Positions 52,106-62,212 of a stretch of 64,000 nucleotides of DNA are shown one piece after another (position 1 is the first letter of the stretch; the number at the start of each line of letters is the position of its first letter). Both the position numbers and the translations under genes were made by a program. The notes beneath the pieces are model-generated. The model saw nothing but the letters and a program-made list of their open reading frames with translations. It was not told the DNA's origin and made no database searches. The stretch is from an uncultured Ruminococcus sp. (GTDB lineage: Bacteria > Bacillota > Clostridia > Oscillospirales > Ruminococcaceae): positions 34,391-98,390 of the forward strand of contig NZ_CAKSNX010000008.1 in NCBI RefSeq assembly GCF_934476685.1, in the 5' to 3' direction.

Positions 52106-52864
52106 CTAACCCTCCAAATAATTTCTTGCTCCGAAAAGACGTGTTCCTATCCTTATGAGATTTGAGCCGTGCTTGATAGCCATTTCATAATCCCCCGACA
52201 TACCCATAGAGAGTATATCCATAGAAACATTTGACGCCGATCCCTCTGCGCTGTACTTTTCCTTTACATTCAGAAAGATCCCGTTCATTTTTTCAAAGAT
52301 GTCCTCACCGCAGCCGGCAGGCGGGATAGCCATAAGCCCTTTGACTGCAATATTTTTCATCTGTGATATCTCATATATCAGCTCGTCCAGCATCTGTGTG
52401 CTGACGCCGCTCTTGCTCTGCTCATCACCTATATTGATCTCAACAAGGATATCCATTACCTTGTTGTTCTTAGCCGCAAGCCTGTTTATCTCATTGGCAA
52501 GCTTCACGCTGTCTACCGACTGGATAAGCGTCACGTCATTTATGATATATTTGACCTTATTGGTTTGCAGATGTCCAATAAATTGTACTTCCGCCGTTTT
52601 GTCGTACAAGTCCTTCTTTGAAAGGAACTCCTGCACCTTGTTCTCACCAAGCAGGGTAAATCCGTTTGCCACGGCAAAATTCACCTTGTCGGCAGGCACA
52701 GTTTTAGTTACCGCCATTATGTCAAGCTTTTCGCCGGGCTTTCTGTATTTCGCCATAGCGTTTTCAGCCTTATATCTTATTTCCTTTATATTTTCCAGAA
52801 CTTCTGGGTATGCATTAGCCTGCTGCTGACCCTGACTGTTCTGATTTGCTGCTGTCTGACACAT
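52106..52864 (-). CDS. yggS: YggS/PLPBP pyridoxal-phosphate homeostasis protein
   Basis: 252 residues with the alanine-racemase-type fold: MAVTKTVPADKV (the PLP lysine), LGENKVQEFLSK, FIGHLQTNKVKYII and LSMGMSGDYEMAIKHGSNLIRIGTRLFG. PLPBP carries PLP and affects amino-acid homeostasis. A glutamine-rich N-terminal tail (residues 8-16) is atypical. The start overlaps the upstream adaptor gene by 50 bp, with a GAGGTGG site inside that gene. Confidence 0.93.
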   Translation of the reverse strand: MCQTAANQNSQGQQQANAYPEVLENIKEIRYKAENAMAKYRKPGEKLDIMAVTKTVPADKVNFAVANGFTLLGENKVQEFLSKKDLYDKTAEVQFIGHLQTNKVKYIINDVTLIQSVDSVKLANEINRLAAKNNKVMDILVEINIGDEQSKSGVSTQMLDELIYEISQMKNIAVKGLMAIPPAGCGEDIFEKMNGIFLNVKEKYSAEGSASNVSMDILSMGMSGDYEMAIKHGSNLIRIGTRLFGARNYLEG

Positions 52865-54053
52865 CTTTATTTGATACCACCTCTAGCAGAATTTGGTCAT
52901 ACAGAAGAAGATAATTTTCATCAGATGTATTTTCCGAAAGCACATAATCGTCCCCTTCGTAAATAACATTTATCTTCTTGAATGAAATATCCTTGCCCAG
53001 CATTACATAAACGCCCTTTTCGCCGTTCTGAAAACGTATGGCGCTTCTCGGAACTTTTATGCCCTGATACTCGTCGAATATGAGCTTCGCCGACAGCACT
53101 CTCGAATCCACAAGGTTCTCATCAAGCCTGTCGCAGGAAAGCACCACGAGCATCTTGTCCTCATTATCTCCGCACACCTTCACAGTTTCCACATCTGCGT
53201 CATAGACATTTTTGGAAGTGTTGAGCATTATCGAAAGGCTTGCGTCTTCCGTTATTCTCGGATCATAGTCGACCACGCCCGCTATCTTGCAGGTATAGCT
53301 GTCGAACATTTTTCCTATAACGTTGTCCGCAGGTTCAGCTCCGCCCTTTATAACGTCCTCGATATCCTGCGGTGTAAGCTTGTCCGTTTCATCGGCAGAA
53401 AGCTTATCCTCATATCCGTCCGCATAGGAAACGAAATATCCCGTTTTTGACGCCTTTATAACGTCGTCGGGAGAACCCGCCTCATTTTCAAGCTCCTGCT
53501 TTTTCTGCTGGAGCTGGCTTATCTTTTCGTTATAGCTCGTTTCCGTACCCGTAACTATATTATATATATTCATAGCCAGTTCAAGCTGCGATTTTACATC
53601 GGCAAGCTCTGAATAATCTCCGTCAGTCACATTATCAAGCAGCTCGTTATACTTGCTGTCTATTCTGGTGATAAGTGTTTCCGGCTCAACATAGTTGGTA
53701 GTTCCGGGGTTCTGCGCTCTTTCAAGCTGTTCTATCTGCTGGTCTATAAGAGCTATCTTATTTTTCGCCGAAATATCCTCCTCCGAGGAATACACCTCGG
53801 CAATGGTGTTATTCACCGAAACCTTGCTGCCGTCGGGATAGGCATAATCCAGCACTCCCCCGCCGTCATAGGTAACGACCTCTTCATCACGGATAACTAT
53901 ACCGCTGAAAACTATATCCTCATTTACCGTAGCAAGCACAGCCTCTTCGGTATCGTGCTTGTCATGCACAAAATAGTACACCTGCGAACAGATAGTCGTT
54001 ATCATCAGTATCGAAGCCAGAGCCGCAAGTATTTTTACGGTCAGTGAATTCAT
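52815..54053 (-). CDS. HlyD-family periplasmic adaptor-like membrane protein
   Basis: 412 residues with an N-terminal membrane anchor (about 8-28), a lipoyl/barrel-sandwich half (EDIVFSGIVIRDEEVV), a coiled-coil hairpin (about 88-185) and a second barrel-sandwich half (ASKTGYFVSYADG), as in HlyD/membrane-fusion proteins. No ABC or RND partner adjoins. Its position between hfq and yggS suggests a conserved cell-envelope role in this group rather than a specific exporter. The C-terminal tail is Ser-rich and overlaps the yggS start. Confidence 0.75.
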   Translation of the reverse strand: MNSLTVKILAALASILMITTICSQVYYFVHDKHDTEEAVLATVNEDIVFSGIVIRDEEVVTYDGGGVLDYAYPDGSKVSVNNTIAEVYSSEEDISAKNKIALIDQQIEQLERAQNPGTTNYVEPETLITRIDSKYNELLDNVTDGDYSELADVKSQLELAMNIYNIVTGTETSYNEKISQLQQKKQELENEAGSPDDVIKASKTGYFVSYADGYEDKLSADETDKLTPQDIEDVIKGGAEPADNVIGKMFDSYTCKIAGVVDYDPRITEDASLSIMLNTSKNVYDADVETVKVCGDNEDKMLVVLSCDRLDENLVDSRVLSAKLIFDEYQGIKVPRSAIRFQNGEKGVYVMLGKDISFKKINVIYEGDDYVLSENTSDENYLLLYDQILLEVVSNKDVSDSSKSEQSGSAAG

Positions 54054-54066
54054 TCAATTACTTCCT

Positions 54067-54309
54067 TTAGAAATCGCTGTCGTTTGCAGCGTCGAGAATA
54101 TTTATCGGTCTTGCAGGAGCAATGGTAGAGATAGCGTGCTTATACACAACGTTCTGCTTGCCCTCGCAGTCGAGGATAACTATATAGCTGTCAAAACCCT
54201 TTACTATGCCCTTGAACTGATATCCGTTCATAAGGAACATTGTAACAACGATCTTATCCTTTCTTGCCTGATTCAGGAAAACGTCCTGAAGATTCAAATT
54301 CTTGTTCAT
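54067..54309 (-). CDS. hfq: RNA chaperone Hfq
   Basis: 80 residues, Sm1 motif LNQARKDKIVVTMFLMNGYQFKG (shown in two parts: QARKDKIVV and LMNGYQFKG) and Sm2 motif VYKHAISTI. It forms the ring that binds poly-U and poly-A tracts of small RNAs and mRNAs. The tail is short, as in Gram-positive Hfq. The miaA-hfq order is conserved widely. Confidence 0.96.
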   Translation of the reverse strand: MNKNLNLQDVFLNQARKDKIVVTMFLMNGYQFKGIVKGFDSYIVILDCEGKQNVVYKHAISTIAPARPINILDAANDSDF

Positions 54310-54439
54310 TATAAAATCATTCCTTTCCGGAACCTGCCTAACCCTTAGATATAAGGCAGAACCATCGGCTCACCGCACCGCCGTAAACAGGCATTATGAG
54401 CCATACTTTCAACATCTGACAAAATCAGAAAAATATTTA

Positions 54440-55405
54440 TCACGTTATATTATAGCACATAATTTCCGATTTGGCTACTGTATTTTCAACTTTTTCAATA
54501 ATTTTTTTCAAATCGTCAAATTTATCTATCTCGACCCATAAAATATTGTCAACTCGCCTAAACCATGTAAGCTGTCTTTTTGCATAGTGACGGGTCTCAA
54601 GCTTTATCTTTTCGATACATTCATCAAGTCCGCATTTCCCCTCAAAATAAGGGATAAGCTCCTTATATCCTATCGCCTGCGCAGCCGTTGCAAGTCCGCC
54701 GTTTTCCCAGACCTCCCTGCATTCCTCCACAAGACCTTTTTCAGCCATTATATCCACACGCTTGTTTATCCTGTCATAAAGATACTGTCTGTCCGAGGCG
54801 GTAAGACCTATGATACAGCAGTCATATGGCGAACTTTCACGTCTGCTGTTCACCTTATGCTGTGAAAGGGGTGTACCTGTAAGCTCATATACCTCCAGCG
54901 CACGGATAACTCTCGGAAGATTGTTTTCATGCACCTTCTCAGCAGTTTCGGGGTCACATTCCCTCAGTCTGAGCCAAAGAGCGTGATTACCCTTTTCTTT
55001 TGCCTCATTTTCAAGCCTTGACCTTATCTCAGGGTCGCTGCCCGTATCGTCAAATATCACATTGTCAATAAGCGAGCTTATATAAAGTCCCGTTCCGCCG
55101 CATATTATAGGCAGTTTTCCTCTTGCGTAAATGTCACGGACAGTCTTTCCTGCAAGTGAAACATAGTCCGCTACGCTGAAACTTTCCCCTCTGTCAAGGA
55201 AATCTATAAGGTGATGAGGAACTCCCAGCTTTTCGCTTTCCTCAGGTTTTGCCGTAGCGATATCAAGTCCCTTGTATATCTGCATAGAATCCGCCGAAAC
55301 CACCTCTCCGCCATGCTTTTTTGCATATGCGGCAGCAAGTGCGGTTTTCCCCGACGCAGTAGGACCTGCTATGACCAGCAATGGTATTCTTTCTGTCTGC
55401 GGCAA
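54440..55405 (-). CDS. miaA: tRNA dimethylallyltransferase
   Basis: 321 residues. P-loop GPTASGKTAL (13-22), the DSMQIYKGLDIATAKP motif, and LTWFRRVDNILWVEID near the C-terminus. It adds dimethylallyl to A37 of tRNAs reading UNN codons; MiaB, encoded at 60730-62142, then methylthiolates the base. It is 14 bp downstream of mutL. Confidence 0.96.
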   Translation of the reverse strand: MPQTERIPLLVIAGPTASGKTALAAAYAKKHGGEVVSADSMQIYKGLDIATAKPEESEKLGVPHHLIDFLDRGESFSVADYVSLAGKTVRDIYARGKLPIICGGTGLYISSLIDNVIFDDTGSDPEIRSRLENEAKEKGNHALWLRLRECDPETAEKVHENNLPRVIRALEVYELTGTPLSQHKVNSRRESSPYDCCIIGLTASDRQYLYDRINKRVDIMAEKGLVEECREVWENGGLATAAQAIGYKELIPYFEGKCGLDECIEKIKLETRHYAKRQLTWFRRVDNILWVEIDKFDDLKKIIEKVENTVAKSEIMCYNIT

Positions 55406-55418
55406 AATATCACCTCTT

Positions 55419-57521
55419 TTACAATACTCTTCTGAACTGTTTTTCTATGTCCTTTTTGGACAGCGTTATAAGCACAGGTCTGCCGTGAGGGCAGTATCTT
55501 ATATTCTCATTTCCGTACACCATATTGAGCAATGCCTGCAGCTCCAGCGTACTTGTATCATCATTCGCCTTTATCGCCGCTTTGCAGGCTATGGAATGAT
55601 ATAGGTCGTCAAATATCTCCAGCTGCGGATCATGCTTTGACTCGATAAAATTCTTTGCAAGCTCCGTCACGATATCCGTAGGGTTCTCGTCATTAAGGAT
55701 TATCGGAACGCCCTTTACAGCCACCGTCGGCGCAACGTCAGGCTCTATCTCAAACCCCAGCGTTCTTATCTTATCGAGGTTTGCCGACAAAGCGTCAAAC
55801 TCGTCATAAGACAGCAGGACCATAACAGGTTCGAGCAGCATCTGCGTTTCAAGCTCTTCCGCATTATTCTTTATACGCTCAAAAATACATCTTTCGTGCG
55901 CTGCGTGCTTGTCCATAAGCAGCATCTCGTCCCCTGCCTGCGCCACGACATAGGTCTTGAAAAGCTCACCCACAACTATGGGCTTAGGCTTTTCGGGTTC
56001 TTTTCTTACCTCTCTGACAACAGACTTTTTCGCAAAGCTTTTCTGATCTATGAAATGGAAGTCGCCTTCGCCGTCCTTTTCGGGTTCTTCGGGGAGCGGT
56101 ATCTCGTTGACTATCCTGTTTATCTCCTCGACCGTCAGCTTTTCGGGAACTTTTTTCTGCGGCACTTCTGCCTGCTCGGTCTTTGGGGCAGTATTCTCTT
56201 CCGCCGTCTTTTCAAGGCTTGCAAGGAAAGCGTCCTCCCCCGACTTCTTTTCCTCCTCCGTAACAGGCACTACCTTTACCGTGGAAACAGGCGGAACATA
56301 CTCCTTCCTCTGGGGCGGTACATCCGGCGCAGGTATCTCCTCCGCCGCTTTGCGCACCTCTTCCTGCTTAGCAATATTCACCTCTGCGGCAGGCGGCAAA
56401 CTATCCGAAATTTTGGACACATTCTCCGTATCGAACTGCATCTGAACGCTTTTATCTTCTTTCGGGATATCGTAAAGCTCTCTGTCCGTAAAATTCCTTG
56501 CAGGCTTTTCAAGCTGCATTTCATTAGGTCTGTCATTTTTCAGCAGCGAATTTTTCACAGCGAAATAAACAGCCTCATGTATAAGCTTTTCGTCCGAGAA
56601 CCTGACCTCTATCTTGGTCGGGTGGACGTTTACATCTATCGTGTTGGGCGGAATGTCGATATACAGCACACACGCAGGAAATTTTCCAACCATTATGCTG
56701 TTCCTGTACGCCTCTTCAAGAGCGGCGGCGCAAACTTTTGATTTGACATAGCGCTTGTTTACAAAGAAATTCTGAAATTTTCTGTTTGGCTTTGAGGAAA
56801 GCGGCTTTACTGTATATCCGCTTATGTGGATATTTTTCCACTCATGATCAACGCTGATAAGGGAATTTGCAAACTCTCTTCCATAAACCGAATATATGGC
56901 GGAATACATTTTTCCGTCCCCTGCCGTAAGTATCTCTACCTTATTATCCCTAACAAATTTAAAGGATATCTCAGGGTGCGATACCGTAAGCTTTGTTACA
57001 AGGTCAGCCACATGGTTTCCCTCTGAGCTGTCCTTTTTCAGAAATTTAAGCCGTGCAGGCACATTATAGAAAATATCTCTGACCACAAAAGTCGTGCCGT
57101 CAGGACAGCCGCACTGTTCACAGCATTTCTCCTGTGCGCCCTCTATAACGTAATGAGTGCCGTAATCGTCCTCAAGACGTTTCGTAAGCACGTCCACCTT
57201 TGCCACTGCGCATATGGACGCAAGCGCCTCACCTCTGAATCCCAGCGTCATAATGCTGTCGAGGTCACGCTTTACAGCTATCTTACTGGTGGCATGGCGC
57301 AGAAAAGCAACAGGCAGATCATCGGGAGCGATCCCCTTTCCGTTATCCGTAACACGCATATATGTACGTCCGCCGTTTTTTATCTCAACGGTGATAACGT
57401 TAGCGCCTGCGTCTATTGCGTTTTCCAGAAGCTCCTTTATTATGGAGGCAGGGCGGTCTATTACCTCGCCTGCGGCGATGAGCTCAGAAACCTCCTTGCT
57501 TAAAACTCTTATTTCTGACAT
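55419..57521 (-). CDS. mutL: DNA mismatch repair protein MutL
   Basis: 700 residues. The GHKL ATPase domain (about 1-330) contains IKELLENAIDAGA, DNGKGI and FRGEALASI. A long proline/glutamate-rich linker (about 340-500) leads to the C-terminal dimerisation/endonuclease domain: DKHAAHERCIFE (the DQHA-x2-E-x4-E metal site with Lys for Gln), ACKAAIKAND and CPHGRP. So this is the nicking type of MutL expected in bacteria without MutH. It follows mutS. Confidence 0.96.
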   Translation of the reverse strand: MSEIRVLSKEVSELIAAGEVIDRPASIIKELLENAIDAGANVITVEIKNGGRTYMRVTDNGKGIAPDDLPVAFLRHATSKIAVKRDLDSIMTLGFRGEALASICAVAKVDVLTKRLEDDYGTHYVIEGAQEKCCEQCGCPDGTTFVVRDIFYNVPARLKFLKKDSSEGNHVADLVTKLTVSHPEISFKFVRDNKVEILTAGDGKMYSAIYSVYGREFANSLISVDHEWKNIHISGYTVKPLSSKPNRKFQNFFVNKRYVKSKVCAAALEEAYRNSIMVGKFPACVLYIDIPPNTIDVNVHPTKIEVRFSDEKLIHEAVYFAVKNSLLKNDRPNEMQLEKPARNFTDRELYDIPKEDKSVQMQFDTENVSKISDSLPPAAEVNIAKQEEVRKAAEEIPAPDVPPQRKEYVPPVSTVKVVPVTEEEKKSGEDAFLASLEKTAEENTAPKTEQAEVPQKKVPEKLTVEEINRIVNEIPLPEEPEKDGEGDFHFIDQKSFAKKSVVREVRKEPEKPKPIVVGELFKTYVVAQAGDEMLLMDKHAAHERCIFERIKNNAEELETQMLLEPVMVLLSYDEFDALSANLDKIRTLGFEIEPDVAPTVAVKGVPIILNDENPTDIVTELAKNFIESKHDPQLEIFDDLYHSIACKAAIKANDDTSTLELQALLNMVYGNENIRYCPHGRPVLITLSKKDIEKQFRRVL

Positions 57522-57616
57522 TTTCCGTTCCTTTTCTATGCTTGCTCTGAATATGCATCAGAAGTCCGCAAGCAACAGACCTCCGATTTCCGCCGACAGC
57601 GGTTTCTCAGCAGAGA

Positions 57617-60232
57617 TCACACATATCTCAGCAGATCCTTCACAAATTCTCTCAGCTCTGTATCGTTCATTTCATCTATATTTGTTTTTCTAAGCTTGTC
57701 CGTAACTATGCCGTCGCTTATCTTTTCAAATGATATCTGACTTTCGTCTGCATTTTTAACGGCAAGCTTTGCCTTCTCATTCTCCTGCTCGAACTGTGTA
57801 AGAAGTGATTTCGCCCTCGATATTATCTTCGGCGGCAGACCTGCGAGCTTTGCTACCTCGATTCCGTAGCTTTCGTCAACTCCGCCCCTTACTATCTTTC
57901 TGAGGAACTTTATGCTGTCCCCCTGACGTTTTACCGCAACGGAATAATTTATAACTCCGTCCAGCTCGTCCTCCAGACATATAAGCTCATGATAATGGGT
58001 AGCAAAAAGCGTTTTGCAGCCCAGTGATCTTGATGTCGAGATATACTCCGACACCGCCCTTGCAATAGAAATTCCGTCAAAGGTCGATGTACCTCTTCCC
58101 ACCTCATCAAGTATAACAAGGCTGTTCTTTGTTGCGTGTTTCACGATATCCGCAACCTCGCTCATCTCCACCATAAAAGTGGACTGTCCTGCGGTAAGGT
58201 CATCAGACGCACCTATTCTTGTGAATATCTGATCCACAACCGATATCTTTGCATACTCCGCAGGCACGAAACAGCCTATCTGCGCCATAAGAGTAATAAG
58301 AGCGACCTGACGCATATATGTTGATTTACCCGACATATTCGGTCCCGTTATAACTGACATTCTGTTTCCTGCAAGGTCAAGGTAGGTATCGTTCGGCACA
58401 AAGACCTCGTCCTTCTGCATAAGCTCCACCACAGGGTGTCTGCCGTTTTTGATGTCGATTATGCCGTCAATGGCTATCTCAGGTTTTGTATAGTTGTACT
58501 TTACCGCCGCAGACGCAAATGAACAAAGCACGTCCACCACAGCCACAGCCTCAGCCGTTTTCTGCACAAGCCTAAGCTGAGTTGCTATAAAGTCACGGAC
58601 CTCTGTAAATATCTCCTGCTCCAGTGAGATTATCTTATCGCTTGCACCGAGTATCGTATTCTCCGCAACTTTAAGTTCATCGGTAATAAATCTCTCGCAG
58701 TTCGCAAGGGTCTGCTTTCTGATATAGTTGTCAGGAATGAGGTCATAATATGACTTTGTGACCTCTATATAATAGCCGAAAACTCTGTTATATCCGATCT
58801 TAAGATTTTTTATGCCCGTCTTTTCACGTTCACGGTTCTCTATATCCTCGATTATGCCCTTTCCGCCTGAGATGATGTTTCTCAGACCGTCAAGCTGCTC
58901 GTTGAAGCCGTCTTTTATCACTCCGCCGTCCTTCACGTTCACAGGCGGCTCGTCAACTATGGCATTTTCGATAAGGTTAGACACAGCGTCAAGGGTCGAT
59001 ATATCCGAATTGCACTGGGTAAGGAGCTTTGCTGTAAAATCGTCCAGTATCCCCTTTATTTCAGGAAGTTTCAATGCTGTTATCGACAGCGATTTCAGAT
59101 CCCTCGGACTTGCGGTTTTGTACATTACCCTTGTCATAAGTCTTTCGAGGTCGTATATGCCGCCGAGTATCTCTTTAAGTTCACCCAGCTGCACAGGGTT
59201 CTGAGTAAGCTGTTCCACAGCATTGAGCCTGTCGATTATTCTCGCAGGCTTTATGAGCGGCTGTTCGAGCCACGATTTGAGCATACGCTTGCCCATTGAA
59301 GTGCCTGTATTATCCAGTACCCACAGCAGCGAACCTTTTTTCTCCTTATTTCTGAGAGTTTCGGTCAGCTCAAGATTTCTTCTCGCAGTAAATCCGATAG
59401 TCATTATCGGGTCTGCGTCGTGCTTTGTTATCTGAGAAAAACGTCCGACAAGAGCCTTCTGCGTATCATGTATATAGGCAAAAAGACCGCAGACAGCATA
59501 CGCACTTACACTTTCGGGGTCTACACCGATAGATTCAAGGCTGTTTGCGGAAAACTGTTTAAGCACTTCCTCTGTGTGTATAAGAGGAGAGAAATCCTTT
59601 TCGTCCAGCAGCTGAACGCTGGTTTTAAGCTTTTCTCTTACAAAGCCCGATATTTCCTTATTGGAAAGCACAGCGTCATTGATAAGTATTTCCGACGGTG
59701 AAAATCTCGAAAGCTCGTTTATGGCTGCGCTTGCCGTATCCTTTCCTGAGAACTCAAACAAATGCACCTCGCCCGTTGATATATCGGCAAGACACATTGC
59801 GCTTTTCTGAGGCTGCATATAAAATGCACAGATGTAGTTGTTTGAGGTTTCATCAAGCATACTGCTTTCTATAAGCGTTCCCGGTGTAACGACTCTTATT
59901 ACCTCTCTCGGAACTATGCCCTTGCATTTTGCAGGGTCCATAGTCTGCTCGCAGATAGCCACCATATAGCCTTTTTCGATAAGCCTTTTCAGATAAACGT
60001 CACAGGCATGATGAGGAACGCCGCACATAGGCGCACGTTCCTCAAGACCGCAGTCCCTGCCTGTAAGAGTAAGCTCAAGTTCTCTTGACGCAGTAACTGC
60101 GTCATCGAAAAACATTTCGTAAAAGTCGCCCAGTCGGTAGAAAAGTATATGGTTCTTATACTTTTTCTTCACCTCGAAATACTGTTTCATCATAGGCGAA
60201 AGTTTTGAAAAGTCAATGCTGTTTATATCCAC
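57617..60232 (-). CDS. mutS: DNA mismatch recognition protein MutS
   Basis: 871 residues, full length. The N-terminal mismatch-binding Phe-x-Glu motif (LGDFYEMFFDDA), the core/clamp domains, and the C-terminal ATPase with Walker A TGPNMSGKSTYMRQ, Walker B VILDEVGRGTSTFDG and ATHYHEL are present. It recognises mismatches and recruits MutL, encoded next, 95 bp downstream. The gene order ricA(ylbF/ymcA)-mutS-mutL is a common Firmicute arrangement. Confidence 0.98.
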   Translation of the reverse strand: MDINSIDFSKLSPMMKQYFEVKKKYKNHILFYRLGDFYEMFFDDAVTASRELELTLTGRDCGLEERAPMCGVPHHACDVYLKRLIEKGYMVAICEQTMDPAKCKGIVPREVIRVVTPGTLIESSMLDETSNNYICAFYMQPQKSAMCLADISTGEVHLFEFSGKDTASAAINELSRFSPSEILINDAVLSNKEISGFVREKLKTSVQLLDEKDFSPLIHTEEVLKQFSANSLESIGVDPESVSAYAVCGLFAYIHDTQKALVGRFSQITKHDADPIMTIGFTARRNLELTETLRNKEKKGSLLWVLDNTGTSMGKRMLKSWLEQPLIKPARIIDRLNAVEQLTQNPVQLGELKEILGGIYDLERLMTRVMYKTASPRDLKSLSITALKLPEIKGILDDFTAKLLTQCNSDISTLDAVSNLIENAIVDEPPVNVKDGGVIKDGFNEQLDGLRNIISGGKGIIEDIENREREKTGIKNLKIGYNRVFGYYIEVTKSYYDLIPDNYIRKQTLANCERFITDELKVAENTILGASDKIISLEQEIFTEVRDFIATQLRLVQKTAEAVAVVDVLCSFASAAVKYNYTKPEIAIDGIIDIKNGRHPVVELMQKDEVFVPNDTYLDLAGNRMSVITGPNMSGKSTYMRQVALITLMAQIGCFVPAEYAKISVVDQIFTRIGASDDLTAGQSTFMVEMSEVADIVKHATKNSLVILDEVGRGTSTFDGISIARAVSEYISTSRSLGCKTLFATHYHELICLEDELDGVINYSVAVKRQGDSIKFLRKIVRGGVDESYGIEVAKLAGLPPKIISRAKSLLTQFEQENEKAKLAVKNADESQISFEKISDGIVTDKLRKTNIDEMNDTELREFVKDLLRYV

Positions 60233-60278
60233 TTAAGCTCACTCCAATACACGTTGATAAATTATTTTCAGATAAAAA

Positions 60279-60689
60279 TTAGTGACATCCGCCGCATGAT
60301 CCGCAGTTTCCACCGCAGCTGTGCGGTGCTTCCGCAGGGCAGGTCTCAGGATCTTCGCCGTTAGCTGACATCGAGATTATATAGTTTACAGAACCGAGGA
60401 GAGCGTCCATCTCAGCCTTAGCCTCGTTGAAAGCTACCATCTTAGGCATAGCCATTATCTCATCATAAAGTTCCTTGATCTCTGTATCGAGGCTTGTCAT
60501 CTTGTCTGCGTCCTTATCAGGCTTCTGCATCTCGATGCTGAGAGCAGAACGGAGCTGATTGAACTTGCCGATAGCGTTCTGGATCTCTGTATCTGTATCA
60601 TTGTCTGTGCAAGCCTGCATATACTTCTTATATCTTTCGTCTTCCTGGATAGCCTTTCCAAGTTCTCTTGTCTTTTCAATAACGTTCAT
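60279..60689 (-). CDS. YlbF/YmcA-family protein with Cys-rich tail
   Basis: 136 residues: a helical YlbF/YmcA domain (about 3-110; GKAIQEDERYKKYMQA, IGKFNQLRSAL) and a C-terminal cysteine-rich tail with five Cys (CPAEAPHSCGGNCGSCGGC). In Bacillus, RicA (YmcA) and RicF (YlbF) with RicT bind [4Fe-4S] clusters and control RNA processing. The tail is consistent with cluster or metal binding. It lies between miaB and mutS, the usual place of ymcA. Confidence 0.85.
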   Translation of the reverse strand: MNVIEKTRELGKAIQEDERYKKYMQACTDNDTDTEIQNAIGKFNQLRSALSIEMQKPDKDADKMTSLDTEIKELYDEIMAMPKMVAFNEAKAEMDALLGSVNYIISMSANGEDPETCPAEAPHSCGGNCGSCGGCH

Positions 60690-60729
60690 AATTTAAAACT
60701 CCTTCAGGTTATTTTTGCGGTTTTCCGCT

Positions 60730-62142
60730 TTATTCTTCAACAAGTTCGCCCTCCAAAGCCCAGTTCATAGCCTTTGTTATGCGCACCTGTATGAATTCGC
60801 CGATATATTTTTTATCTGCCTTGAACTCAACGATGATATTCTCATCGGTTTTTCCCGTCAGATAGTCGGAAGATGTTCTTCCCTCGCCTTCTGCCAGTAC
60901 AGTAACTGTTCTGCCCACAAAGCGTCCGAACCATTCAAAAGATATCTCCCTCTGCTCCAGCAGCAGCTCTCTGAGCCACAGACCTTTCTGCTTATCCGAG
61001 ATATGATCTTCCATTTCGGCAGCCTTTGTGCCGCTTCTTCTTGAATACACGAACGAGTAGATATTATCATACTTTACCCGTTTTATAAGCTCCTTAGTTT
61101 CGCAGAACTCCTCATAGCTTTCGCCGGGGAATCCCACTATAAGGTCGGTAGTAAAAGAAAATTCAGGATCACGCTGTCTTGCGTAATTGATTATCTCCAT
61201 ATACTTTTCAACGGTATATCTTCTGTTCATCAGTTTAAGTATCCTGTCGCTGCCTGCCTGAACAGGAAGGTGCAGATGTGTACAAACCTTATCGCAGTCG
61301 ATTATAGCGTCGATAAGCTCCTTAGTAGCGTCCTTCGGGTGGCTGGACATAAATCTTATTCTGAAATTTCCGTCCAGCTTATTTATCTCCCTGAGCAGCT
61401 GCGGAAAGCCGTAGCTGTACGAATTGACGTTCTGTCCCAGCAGGGTTATCTCCTTATATCCGCTGTCAACGAGTTTCTTTACTTCCTCGATAACGGACTC
61501 AGGCTTTCTGCTGCGTTCACGTCCTCTGACGTAAGGAACTATGCAGTATGTACAAAAATTATTGCAGCCGTACATTATAGGGACGAAAGCTCTCAGCTTA
61601 TCATCTCTGAGCTGCACGAAATCCTCGTCGATATCAATATGATTTTCCGTCTGATTAAAAATACGCTTATGCTTTGAGATTATCTCCCACAGCATAGAAT
61701 AGAGGTCGTTATATGCAAATGTACCGAAAACGAGGTCTACCTGTCTGTAAGCTGACTTTATCTTTTCAGCGACGTGCTTTTGCTGAGCCATACAGCCGCA
61801 TATACCGATAACAAGCTCCCTGTTATTTTCTTTAAGCTTTTTCATATTACCGATATTGCCGAACACTCTGTCCTCAGCATTCTCACGGACGGCGCAGGTA
61901 TTGAGCAATATAAGCTGAGCCTCATCGGTATTATCCGTAAAGTCATATCCTATCTGAGCAAGTCTGCCCTTAATTTTTTCGCCGTCGCTGACATTCTGCT
62001 GGCAGCCGTACGAATGTATAAAAGCCAGCGGCGGCTGTCCATGGACGGTCTTATAATCCTGCGCCCATTTAACAAGATTTTCTCTTGCAGCCTCGCCGTC
62101 GGCGGCACATTTATCAACAGTCAGGTTAATTTTATCCGACAT
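60730..62142 (-). CDS. miaB: tRNA-2-methylthio-N6-dimethylallyladenosine synthase
   Basis: 470 residues from the ATG at 62142 (GAGG upstream; the in-frame ATG at 62154 overlaps that site). The N-terminal methylthiotransferase domain has three Cys (SYGCQQNVSDG, NTCAVRENA, GICGCMAQ); the radical SAM motif is GCNNFCTYCIVPYVRGRERSR split as GCNNFCTYC and VRGRERSR; a TRAM RNA-binding domain ends the protein. It methylthiolates i6A37 made by MiaA. It is the first gene of a long minus-strand series. Confidence 0.96.
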   Translation of the reverse strand: MSDKINLTVDKCAADGEAARENLVKWAQDYKTVHGQPPLAFIHSYGCQQNVSDGEKIKGRLAQIGYDFTDNTDEAQLILLNTCAVRENAEDRVFGNIGNMKKLKENNRELVIGICGCMAQQKHVAEKIKSAYRQVDLVFGTFAYNDLYSMLWEIISKHKRIFNQTENHIDIDEDFVQLRDDKLRAFVPIMYGCNNFCTYCIVPYVRGRERSRKPESVIEEVKKLVDSGYKEITLLGQNVNSYSYGFPQLLREINKLDGNFRIRFMSSHPKDATKELIDAIIDCDKVCTHLHLPVQAGSDRILKLMNRRYTVEKYMEIINYARQRDPEFSFTTDLIVGFPGESYEEFCETKELIKRVKYDNIYSFVYSRRSGTKAAEMEDHISDKQKGLWLRELLLEQREISFEWFGRFVGRTVTVLAEGEGRTSSDYLTGKTDENIIVEFKADKKYIGEFIQVRITKAMNWALEGELVEE

Positions 62143-62212
62143 CAAAATCCTCATTTCAGTTATATAAAATCAATTTTTTCAGCAGACATCCACCAAATCT
62201 GCATTCTATTTT

